Below, in pieces: positions 1 to 8,325 of a stretch of DNA of 64,000 nucleotides. Numbering within the stretch: the stretch's first letter is position 1; every line of letters begins with the position of its first letter. Under the pieces are notes generated by a model that saw only the letters and a list, made by a program, of their open reading frames with translations, did not search any database and had not been told where the DNA came from. The translations under genes and the position numbers were made by a program. Source of the stretch: Plasmodiophora brassicae (lineage: Eukaryota; Endomyxa: Phytomyxea; Phytomyxea; Plasmodiophorida); NCBI GenBank assembly GCA_036867785.1, contig CP145418.1, positions 930,001 through 994,000 of the forward strand. The letters run 5' to 3'.

Positions 1-1103
1 ACGCTGAACAATGTGTCGAACACGACTGGCACAAGGTACAGGAATACCGAGGCGATCCAGAAGTCGCCCTCGACGATGCGGGTTATCAGGGAAGGTCGGC
101 GACCAGGTGTGATATCGGCGAGCTTCTTCGCCCAAAGCCTTGCGGATACCAACGAGCAATCCATACCCCATCCGGTCAGGAGCGTCGTAAAGAACCCCAC
201 GACGCTGGCTGGCAGGGTCGCGTTGCTCGAGTACCCACTGACGATCAGGAACGCACCGGCCAGCGTCGCCGTGATCGTTTCGAGGACAAGAGCGGCGTAC
301 GGCAGGTCGACAATGCTGAGGAAGAATTGCAGACGGCGACGACCGGTGCGACGGCTGGCGACGACGGCCTCGTTGTACCGATCGTTCATAATCGCAGTGT
401 GCTGCACGAGGAACGCCATGGCGAGCAGGCCGGAGACGATCAGGGTCAGCCCTGGCAGGATCCGGACAAAGATCTGATAGGGCAGTGAGGCATACATGGT
501 GCCCCATACGTTCGGGTCAGGGAAAATCGTGGCATTCAAATGTGGCGCCATTGCAAGCGCCGCGTGGTACTCGACCTCGGTGGGCTGGATCCGCAGGCAC
601 ATCGTGTGGGAGAAGCGGGTTCGCGCCCCTCGGCTGCCGTCCTGGTAGAACATCAGCATGCCTGGAACTGCCAGCATGCCCGGTACTGAGACGCGTGGTA
701 CACACATCAGGGGCAGCCGGCCGCACATCAACGTCATCGGATTCGACCTACAGAGGATGCCGGCGGCGCCTCGCGACACCATGTTCAAGTAGATGGTCTC
801 CTGGGAGCAGGACGCGGACGTCACCGCGTCGGTGCTCGCCAGGACAATCAGGCCCGATACCATCGTCGTCGACGCTGCCCCATTCGGATCGCACAGATCG
901 TCGTTATAGACGACGACGGCGCCGGTGATCGGATCGTCACTGTCGCCGGGTTGGGGGCCGATAAACGAGGTGACCGATGGCGAGTATAGCGTCACGCCGT
1001 CGAGCACGCCCGAGTGAAAGGTCACGGTGCCGAACGCGACGCGCATCGTTATGCAGCAGCACAGGAAGCGTGTCACTGACGCGCGTGGCACCTCGCCCCT
1101 CAT
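1..1103 (-). CDS. PA-like ectodomain seven-span membrane protein, copy 1 (partial at left edge)
   Basis: First member of a family with two further full copies at 1924-3498 and 3622-5185. The protein starts at an ATG at 1103 and runs off the left edge. A hydrophobic leader precedes the family motif VTFHSG; then come SFIGPQPGD, a PA-like stretch ending SRGAAGI, and hydrophobic segments after about residue 190. A phase-1 intron lies at 686-751 (66 nt, GTAGGT..CTCAG): splicing gives GAAGIL-LPGM, which matches the same junction in both paralogues. The 66-nt intron is a multiple of three and contains no stop, so the unspliced frame is also open. The N-terminus is probably lumenal or extracellular, from the leader and the PA-like fold. 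Ligand and function are unknown. It is head to head with the degenerate copy at 1206. Confidence 0.75.
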   Translation of the reverse strand, partial: MRGEVPRASVTRFLCCCITMRVAFGTVTFHSGVLDGVTLYSPSVTSFIGPQPGDSDDPITGAVVVYNDDLCDPNGAASTTMVSGLIVLASTDAVTSASCSQETIYLNMVSRGAAGILCRSNPMTLMCGRLPLMCVPRVSVPGMLAVPGMLMFYQDGSRGARTRFSHTMCLRIQPTEVEYHAALAMAPHLNATIFPDPNVWGTMYASLPYQIFVRILPGLTLIVSGLLAMAFLVQHTAIMNDRYNEAVVASRRTGRRRLQFFLSIVDLPYAALVLETITATLAGAFLIVSGYSSNATLPASVVGFFTTLLTGWGMDCSLVSARLWAKKLADITPGRRPSLITRIVEGDFWIASVFLYLVPVVFDTLFS

Positions 1104-1205
1104 CGCGTACGATACTGGCCAGTGTGCATCCGAACTAGTACTATTGTACGTTGAGGTCCAACTGTACAGCGTACCTCGGGCGATAATATCAAAGGATCGA
1201 AACCA

Positions 1206-1690
1206 ATGGTGAAGACGCTGCCTGCGGGGCGAAGCGGCTCGTACCGGTGCTGCTACCGCGACAGCCCTGCTGGTCACGTACAGTATCATCACGCCCTAGT
1301 CGGGTGCGCGTTGCTGTCTGCTGCATCCGTCGCCAGTGAGGCCGTTCATTGGCCAACCGCAGGGGCCACAGGTAACGCCGAACCGGACACCCGACATGGG
1401 GCGATCTGCAACGACGATATCTGCGACAGGAACGCAGGGACCTCAACGACGCTCCATGATCGAATCGTCCTTGCGAACGCTAACTGGTTCGCTCTCGCGT
1501 CTTGCACCTGCGAGGCCATCGTCTCGTCCCATGTACGCTCAGGGTCAGACGGCGTCGACCTGATCTTCGAAGTCAATGTGCCTGATGACCCAGCCGTCTG
1601 TACGCAGACATCAGGTCGTTTGACCTGACACGAAGTCTCAATGCCGCCACGCTCCCCAATATGAACGTATGGGCGTCATCTACTCCCCCT
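1206..1690 (+). pseudogene. degenerate fourth copy of the PA-like seven-span family
   Basis: Scattered plus-strand segments resemble the ectodomain of the neighbouring family, but in changing frames and with an in-frame stop. From about 1276, VTYS....SPVRPFIGQPQG parallels VTFHSG....SPPVTSFIGPQPG. At about 1400-1500, CNDDICD...IVLANAN..ASC parallels YNGDPCD...IVLVNAD..ASC. At about 1640-1675, NAATLPNMNVWAS parallels NATIFPDVNVWGD. Nothing resembling the seven hydrophobic segments follows before gene 2 begins at 1924. This is best read as a decayed, truncated duplicate. The boundaries are approximate. Confidence 0.65.
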
Positions 1691-1923
1691 GACGTTGCCT
1701 TCGTCCGAATCGTAACGTGTAACGGATCTTGTGGTCGTCCGACACGATGAGCATGGCATTTGCCGTCCATCACCGAGCCATAACGAGTACGTCCGGCAGC
1801 GACCCTGGCATCGCATACCATATGAAAACCGCCCTGTCGGATATCGTGGATCGAAGTGTACTCGAGAGGTAGGCAACGCCCGCCGCACATAGACCAACCT
1901 GGGCTCGCCCGTTGCTGCTGAGG

Positions 1924-3498
1924 ATGCCGGTGCCCGTGCTGAAGCTGATAGCTCTGTCCTGGTCGGCATTGCACGTCGTCGTACGAGGATCCGTGACATT
2001 CCATTCGGGTGGCCCCCTCGGCAACCTTACGTTGTACTCTCCACCAGTCACCTCGTTTATTGGGCCGCAGCCGGAAGACAAGGTGGATCCCATCACGCGC
2101 AACGTTGTCGCCTACGCCGGTGACCTCTGCGATATGGCCATGGTGTCCGCAACGACGTTCTCGGATCACATCGTCTTGGCGAACCCCTATAAGTTCGCTG
2201 GCGCGCCGTGCTCCTACGAGTCCATGTACTTGAACTTGCAATCGCGGGGCGCCGCTGGAATCATCTGTAAGCTATACGTTGCGTGTCGCCAAACAGAGGT
2301 TATTCACAGTTGGACCGATTCAGTGCCAAGCCTAATCGACGTTCCCGGCATATCAATGTTCTCCCAAGACGGCAACAGAGGTGCGCTTACGAGATCTGTG
2401 AAAACCATGTGCCTGCAGATCCAGCCGACTGCCGATGCATACAAGACGTTGGTTGACAGGGTACCGAACCTGAGTGTCACAATGTTCCCGGATGTGAACG
2501 TATGGGGTGCAATGTATTCCTCCTGGTACTATCAGCTCTTTATTCGCGTCCTTCCATGCACGATCCTGATCGGCTCCGGCCTGCTTGCCTTTGTCTTCGT
2601 CGTCCAGCATACTGCAATCATGAACGACCGGTACAAGGAGGCCGTTGTCACGAACCGTCACACTCTTCGTCGTCGCCTTCGGTACCTTATCAGCATCGTC
2701 GACCTGCCGTACATCGCCCTGATTATCGAGTCAATAACGGCAACCCTGGCCGGTACGATGTTGGCCATCGACGGCTACCTAGGCAGCGGGTCTCTGTCAG
2801 CCGGCGTCGTCGGATTCTTCGGCACATTGCTTAACGGTTGGAGCATGGATTGCTCGCTCGTGTCTGCCCGGCTGTGGGCCAAGAAACTCACCGACATCAC
2901 ACCCGGCCGCCTCCCTTCCCTGGTAACTCGCATCATGCTGGGCGATTACTGGATCGCGACGGCCATCCTCTACTCAGCTCCCATAATCACCGACACCCTG
3001 TTTAGCATCTGTCTCGCGATCAACTATAGCTCGGCGCCTGTCATGGTGATGGGGCCTACCATTGCAGTACTGCTTCAAATCTTCATCAGCTCGAATTTAA
3101 TTATCAGTGTGGTCCGGTACCATCGTACGGTGAACGTAATCCAAGGCGCGATCGTCGATGCTGTCCCCACTGATGACGTCACCTCTGTGAGTCGCTTAAT
3201 GAAGCGGCTGAGCCGCTGTGCTCTGGGCCTGGCGATCTCGATGCTGATTAGCTGTACCGGAACGCTTATCATTGGACTGGCACCGACACTTACCTGCACT
3301 CCAAATGGGTTCGCTGTCGCAATCGCATTGTTCTACAACGGGCGCGCAATGGACAGCGCGTTTCGCGTGATCATGATGCAACCCAGACAGCGAGATTCTG
3401 TGCACAGGCCGACAGGGAAAGGACCGGGGACCTGCACGCCGCCGGTACTGGTTGCTCCGAGGCGGTTCAAGGCGACGATATTGGCCACGAATAATTAA
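1924..3498 (+). CDS. PA-like ectodomain seven-span membrane protein, copy 2
   Basis: The ATG at 1924 gives a signal peptide (MPVPVLKLIALSWSALHVVV) followed by the family motif VTFHSG. A phase-1 intron at 2267-2323 (57 nt) is supported by the matching junction in the two paralogues; after splicing the protein is 505 aa. The ectodomain (about residues 25-200) includes GDLCD, a hydrophobic strand DHIVLANPYK and SRGAAGI, the pattern of protease-associated (PA) domains. Seven hydrophobic segments follow (near ILIGSGLLAFVF, IALIIESITATLAG, GFFGTLLNGW, IATAILYSAPIITD, AVLLQIFISSNLII, ALGLAISMLISC, VAIALFYNGRAM). The topology resembles a G-protein-coupled receptor, but no known GPCR motif was recognised. 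The YD and GLGD motifs of PA-bearing signal-peptide peptidases are absent. The intron is stop-free and a multiple of three. Function unknown. Confidence 0.8.
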   Translation: MPVPVLKLIALSWSALHVVVRGSVTFHSGGPLGNLTLYSPPVTSFIGPQPEDKVDPITRNVVAYAGDLCDMAMVSATTFSDHIVLANPYKFAGAPCSYESMYLNLQSRGAAGIICKLYVACRQTEVIHSWTDSVPSLIDVPGISMFSQDGNRGALTRSVKTMCLQIQPTADAYKTLVDRVPNLSVTMFPDVNVWGAMYSSWYYQLFIRVLPCTILIGSGLLAFVFVVQHTAIMNDRYKEAVVTNRHTLRRRLRYLISIVDLPYIALIIESITATLAGTMLAIDGYLGSGSLSAGVVGFFGTLLNGWSMDCSLVSARLWAKKLTDITPGRLPSLVTRIMLGDYWIATAILYSAPIITDTLFSICLAINYSSAPVMVMGPTIAVLLQIFISSNLIISVVRYHRTVNVIQGAIVDAVPTDDVTSVSRLMKRLSRCALGLAISMLISCTGTLIIGLAPTLTCTPNGFAVAIALFYNGRAMDSAFRVIMMQPRQRDSVHRPTGKGPGTCTPPVLVAPRRFKATILATNN

Positions 3499-3621
3499 TA
3501 TTGCACGATCAGGAAGAAGGACACCACTGGGGATGCGATCGTAGAGATCGATTTGGTATCAGTTCGGTGTACGCGACGTGGACGTCAGCGTACACTAATC
3601 GCCTGCCCCCTGGCTTAGCCG

Positions 3622-5185
3622 ATGATCGGCAGGGCGACACGACAAGCGCTTACGTGCCTGCTGTGCTGGGCAACGATGAGTTCCGTGTTCGGCACCGTAA
3701 CGTTTCATTCGGGCGCTCTCGACAGCGTTGCCTTCTACTCGCCACCGATCACTTCCTTCATTGGCCCTCAACCGGGCGACGCCACCGATTCTATCACAGG
3801 TTCTGTTGTGCTCTACAATGGCGACCCGTGCGATGCAGACGCGGCCGCGGCAATGACGTTCTCAGGCAAAATCGTGTTGGTGAACGCTGACGAGATCGCT
3901 TCCGCGTCGTGCTCGTACGAAACCGGGTTCACGAATCTGCAATCGCGAGGCGCCGCTGGTATTCTCGGTAAGGCCACCTGATACGATGTTCTGGAACGTG
4001 GCTGATTCGACTCGGCATCCAGTTCCCAACCTGCACCAAGTTCCGGGTATGACCATGTTCTCTCACGACGGGTCCAACGGTGCACGGACCCGGTCCTCCA
4101 GGACGATGTGCCTACAGATTCAGCCGACTGCAGACGAATACGAAGCAATGGTTGCCATGGCGCCCAACCTGAATGCCACCATATTCCCCGACGTGAACGT
4201 CTGGGGCGACATGTTTTCGTCCTGGCGCTACCAGGTCTTCGTACGGATCCTACCGAGCGCGATTCTGATCGGCTCGGGTCTGCTCGCCGCGGTTTTCCTT
4301 GTCCAGCACGCCGCTCTCATGCATGTGCGCTTCACTGATACCGTCGCTGCCGACCGTCGTACGTTTCGTCGTCGTCTGCGTTTCTTTCTCAGCACGGCAG
4401 ACTTGCCGTTCGTCGCTCTGCACATCGAAGCGGTTTCGGCAACACTGGCCGGTGCGATCCTGGCCATTGGAGGCTACCTGGGCAGCGCTGTGCTGACGGG
4501 CAGCGTCGTTGGATTCTTCGCCACTCTCCTAACTGGGTGGAGTCTTGTCTGCTCGTTGCTGTGTGCTAGGTTCTGGACCAACAAGCTTGCCGACATTACG
4601 CCCGGTCGTCGACCTGCCCTGATAACCCGGATCATCCAGGGCGATTACTGGAGCGCGACCGTCGCCCTTTACCTTCTCCCCATCGTTTTGGACACATCGT
4701 TCAGTGTCTGCCTGGCGCTAAACTACGATCTCCCAGTTGTTCTACTGGGCGGACCTATTGGTACGGTCCTCGTTCAGGCCGTCATCAGCTCCAATGTCAT
4801 CGTCGGTGCAATCCGATACCATCGTACTGTGCAGGGCATCCATGGGGCGGTTGGCGCGGCTGTCCATCCCGATACTGCTGTTGACAGCTTGATGAAACGA
4901 CTGAATCGCTGTGCCGTGGGTCTGGCGGTATCGATGATGGTGAGCTCTTCCGGGACAGTTCTTCTGGGACTTTTGCCTTCGTTCGCGTATACACCTGATG
5001 GGTTTACTCTCGCGATTGCCCTGTTCTACAATGGGCGCGCCATGGACAGCGCGTTTCGCGTTCTTATGTTGCAACCAAGGCGTCGCGATTCTGTGGCCGA
5101 TCCTCGATCAGGAGAACGATGGTTCAAGCAAACGATTCTTGTCCAATTGGCACCCAAGTCGACTACATTAACGAGTCCAAGTTGA
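3622..5185 (+). CDS. PA-like ectodomain seven-span membrane protein, copy 3
   Basis: The ATG at 3622 opens a signal peptide (MIGRATRQALTCLLCWATMS). Exon 1 is 3622-3967, the intron 3968-4022 (55 nt, GTAAGG..CCAG) and exon 2 4023-5185, giving 502 aa. Here the intron is not a multiple of three and the unspliced frame stops at once, which independently supports the splice site shared by all three copies. The ectodomain carries NGDPCD, SGKIVLVNAD and SRGAAGI as in PA domains. Seven hydrophobic segments follow, separated by Arg-rich loops such as RRTFRRRLRF. The segment GFTLAIALFYNGRAMDSAFR is almost identical in copy 2. It is tandem to copy 2, 120 bp downstream, so local duplication is clear. Receptor-like topology is inferred; ligand, partner and enzymatic role are unknown. 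Confidence 0.8.
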
Positions 5186-5612
5186 CCGAATGAGGCTACT
5201 AGTCGAGTTCGAGTGTATATGATAAACGACCTGTGTACTTATGGTAAGACGGATCAGATGCCGTGTTGTTGTTATGGAGCTCGTCAACAACGTGCATGCC
5301 TGCGCACGTGCTGTAAGGCAAGAATGCCACATTGACAGCACCTTCGGATCATCATAAGATCGTGCCGAATACCTCTGGGGAGGACCGGGGATCGTCGACG
5401 GTGATCACGTTAATACAGTTCAACAGGGACGAATGTCTTGGCTGCCCCCCGACAATCATGATCGTATCAGCACGAAAGAAGACTTTGGTCTCGCCCCATG
5501 ACTTCAGGACCCAGCTCGCAATAACGTCACATTATTGGGTCCCGCAATTGTCCCTTGGCAGCCACACGTACTGCTGCGCCAGCAGTCGGCGAGAACTGCA
5601 GGCTGCCGACGG
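5186..5612. other. intergenic, nothing recognised
   Basis: This stretch lies between copy 3 of the seven-span family and the dehydrogenase gene. It contains no open frame resembling a known family. It may hold the 3' end of one gene and the promoter of the next, but no element could be identified. Confidence 0.4.
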
Positions 5613-6861
5613 ATGATCGACATGACTGGCACTCCGCGGGCGACCCGCGAGCCATTTGGGCATTTTGCGGGGGCCGACGCGCGGGTGTCCGCCATGGCGA
5701 CCAGCATGCCGGGGCCGGCCGTCCCGCACCTGAAGGCGCTGTTCCCTGTCAGCCGCCTGCGGCACTGGAACGGTAACGCAGCGTCACCGCGGGTGCGGAT
5801 TCAGGCGCGTGCGGCTGATCACGTCGTAGATAACTGTGTTATTATTGTGTCCGGGGCCAGCTCCGGTATCGGCAAACAGGTGGCGTTGCTCTACGCGACA
5901 CGCTGCTGCAGGTATGTGTGCGGTCAAGCAGCAAGGTTCGCGATCGTGTCGGGTGATCCCATTGCTTGCGACAGGTTAGTGTTGACCGCGCGGCGGCAGA
6001 CGCAGCTGGAGGAGACAGCGAGGAGTTGCCGGGCGCTGGGCAGTCAGGCCATTGCAATTCCATGTGACATTGCCGATGAGTCGCAGTGTCGTGATCTGGT
6101 CGCAAAAGTTATTGAATCGTATGGCAGGATTGACACACTCGTGGGCACGAGCTTGGCGACCGTGCACACACCCTGCGCTCTAACACCCCTGCGTGCACAG
6201 GTCCTCTGCGCCGGCGTCGGTTGCCATCACGTGTTTCGTGATAACGACAGCGACGAAATCTACCGCCGACTCATGAATGTAAACTTTTTCGGGTATCTCC
6301 ACCTAATGAGAGCGGCGTTCAAGTATTTGACGCAACATCAAGACGGGACGCGCGGCCTTGTCGTCGTCGTTTCCGCTCTCAGTGGAGAGCTAGGTATATC
6401 TGCCATGTGTCTACGACCTGTTTGAATATTCAGATACGGTCGTCACAGGATTGCCGTTCAGGACAGCGTTGTGTGCGTCCCGGTTCGCTGTTACAGGCTT
6501 CTTCGAATCCCTCCGATCCGAACTCGACGAAAAAGACAACCTGGATATCTGTATCGTGTGTCCACCTGCCGTAAACACCGATTTCCGCAAGAACAGGTAA
6601 GCCACCTTGCGTACCTCTATTGAATACTCGCACACTGAGTTCTGCAGCCTGAAAGATGAAAGTGCACACATAGAGCTGAGCCGACAGTCGCCTGAACCAG
6701 AGGCTATATCCGCCTTCTCGTGCGCTCAGGTCATCGTCGATGCGGCTGACCGGCGCCTGCGGAAAGTCTACTTTCCGCTCAGGAACTACATTGGCGTCTA
6801 CATGCGGCCGTTCTGCCCCGATCTGGTCGACAAGCACATCAAGAGGAACGCGAAACTGTAA
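5613..6861 (+). CDS. DHRS7-like short-chain dehydrogenase lacking catalytic residues
   Basis: Five exons (5613-5911, 5975-6140, 6201-6393, 6449-6596, 6648-6861) with introns of 51-63 nt join to 339 aa. An in-frame ATG at 5694 would give 312 aa. The Rossmann-fold cofactor motif is intact (SGASSGIG), as are LVLTARR, DIADESQ and the structural Asn in MNVNFFG, and the tail RKVYFPLRNYIGVYMRP resembles DHRS7-type enzymes. The catalytic Ser position reads Ala (VVVVSALSG), the YxxxK motif reads LCASR (Tyr to Leu, Lys to Arg), and the NAG motif reads CAG. The fold and nucleotide binding are therefore expected without classic dehydrogenase chemistry. It could be a pseudoenzyme or a decaying gene, although the frame and splice sites are intact. 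The N-terminal 80 residues are poorly conserved and may be a targeting segment. Confidence 0.8.
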
Positions 6862-7248
6862 TACACTGCAGGACGTTTGTTTACCCGCTGGCCGGTTGTT
6901 CTGAGGCAAGGGTATGAACGCTTGCTGCAATGAGCAGATGTGATACGTTGGCGCATTCAGCGCGCTATTCTTCCTTGTTGCACGGGTGTCGTTGCAAGGT
7001 ACCTTCTTTCACGTGTATTTCCATGTCATATCGGCATGTTGGCAGTGCAGGTCGACGAACTTCGTATACGCCCTCATCTGTTTCGCTATGTACGCGTCTG
7101 TCTCTGCACAGACCGGTGCATCACGACAGGCGCTCTCGATATGCAGTCGGTGTCGCAGCGCCATGTACTCGCAAGCAACACGCTGGAGCGCGGGATGGTA
7201 CGCCTTCTGGCCGGAACTCAGACACACAGATAACGTTGCCCGTCACGT
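6862..7248. other. intergenic, nothing recognised
   Basis: This gap lies between the convergent ends of the dehydrogenase gene and the Nudix-like gene. No open frame in it shows family resemblance on either strand. Confidence 0.4.
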
Positions 7249-8091
7249 TCAAACCTGTTTGTTGTTGGCGAGCATGGAGAATGTCACCCATTTCATGGCG
7301 GAGTACTCGGCGGCGTCAAGTTGGATCCCCTGGATCTGTTGTCGATCGAGGCGCACAGCGACGAGAATGGAGGTATCCGCTGTACCATTCTCCTTCGGCG
7401 GTTGTTCACGTCGGTCCCACAGGAATGTGAAGTGCGTTATGGTGCAGAATCGCTGCTGGGGCACGCCTGTGATCGACAGCTCCCGCTTCAGCAACCGCAA
7501 TGCAGCGTTGACGACCGATTCGCCAGCGAGCGCGCGACCGCCGCACCCGACCCACCAGTCCTTGTGTGGAAACACGCGTCGTTTCCCCAACAGGACCAGG
7601 TCCGTCTCGTCGTCGATGACCAGCAGGTCGACGCAGGTCTTCACAATGGAATCCAGGGCGCGCCCGTATTCGTCATCAGGAACGCGGCGTGCCCTTGATA
7701 CGTAATCCCCGCTGGTAAACCGGGATGTCAGCGGCAGCGGCGAACGCGCCCAAATGTAACCCGGTGATCGCCACAGCGACCGTCGCAGGAGCTCCTCGCG
7801 AACCGAGCCGAATTTCCGGTCGACAAGAACGATATCCCGTCGGTCGTCAGCGCTGATGAATGCACTGACATGGACACGATCCGGAACGTGGTCGACGACG
7901 TCGTCGAACCCGAGATCGGGATCGGCATCGGCCAGCAGAAGCGTCCGCACGCCGACATGCCTGACGCCGTCCAGCACGGCCAGCGCCTCGGCACTGACCT
8001 GCCCATCGGCATCACGTAGAAACGATCGGTCGACGACCACAGCACGATCACCGTGGACGCCCAACGCCGGCGTCGGCAACGCGATCCACAT
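7249..8091 (-). CDS. Nudix-hydrolase-like protein with degenerate Nudix box
   Basis: Starting at the ATG at 8091 (MWIALPTPALGVHG), this is a 280-aa protein; a GTG at 8136 would extend it by 15 residues. The C-terminal half looks like a Nudix fold of the GDP-mannose mannosyl hydrolase type: VDLLVIDDETDLVLLGKRR, then FPHKDWWVGCGG, then the Nudix box from about residue 185. The consensus G-x5-E-x7-REUxEExGU reads here as G, RALAG, E, SVVNAAL, RLLKRE, so the leading Gly, first Glu, Arg and final Glu are kept but two metal-binding Glu positions are Leu and Arg. The first half contains an Asp-rich region without recognised homology. No introns are needed. It is divergent from the GT61 gene, sharing a minisatellite-bearing upstream region. 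The substrate cannot be predicted and activity may be weak or absent. Confidence 0.6.
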   Translation of the reverse strand: MWIALPTPALGVHGDRAVVVDRSFLRDADGQVSAEALAVLDGVRHVGVRTLLLADADPDLGFDDVVDHVPDRVHVSAFISADDRRDIVLVDRKFGSVREELLRRSLWRSPGYIWARSPLPLTSRFTSGDYVSRARRVPDDEYGRALDSIVKTCVDLLVIDDETDLVLLGKRRVFPHKDWWVGCGGRALAGESVVNAALRLLKRELSITGVPQQRFCTITHFTFLWDRREQPPKENGTADTSILVAVRLDRQQIQGIQLDAAEYSAMKWVTFSMLANNKQV

Positions 8092-8159
8092 GCGCACGGC
8101 GGCAATGCGGCATCGGGACGCGTCGATGTCGCCCACGCCGACGGCACCACGGAGACACG

Positions 8160-8312
8160 TTGCAGCTCGCAGTGTAGAAGATGCAGCAGCTGCAGCAGCT
8201 CGCAGTGTAGAAGCTGCAGCAGCTTCAGCAGCTCGCAGTGTAGAAGCTGCAGCAGCTGCAGCAGCAGCTCGCAGTGTAGAAGCTGCAGCACCTGCAGCAG
8301 CTGCTCGCAGGC
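8160..8312. repeat. 33-36 bp minisatellite between divergent genes
   Basis: The core gctcgcagtgtagaag recurs at 8165, 8198, 8231 and 8267, with a decayed fifth copy at 8303. The spacers are CAG/CTG-rich. Periods are 33, 33, 36 and 36 bp, all multiples of three. The array sits between the starts of the Nudix-like gene (minus) and the GT61 gene (plus), so it lies in their shared upstream region, although it is also open in frame with the downstream GT61 gene. Confidence 0.85.
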
Positions 8313-8325
8313 CCAGTCACAGGGC

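Noticed and set aside
1924-5185. PA domain plus membrane helices as a signal-peptide-peptidase-like (SPPL) protease
   Set aside because: The YD and GLGD catalytic motifs are absent and the helix count is about seven rather than nine.
6986-7705. 239-codon plus-strand frame
   Set aside because: It overlaps the Nudix-like gene on the other strand, has no recognisable domain and shows shadow-type composition.
8160-8312. CRISPR-like array
   Set aside because: The spacers are CAG-rich variants of one another, not unique sequences, and the genome is eukaryotic; this is a minisatellite.
8053-8325. Longer N-terminus of GT61 copy A made of Cys/Ser-rich repeats
   Set aside because: Copy B begins at the position matching ATG 8326 with a hydrophobic leader; the upstream part is the minisatellite.
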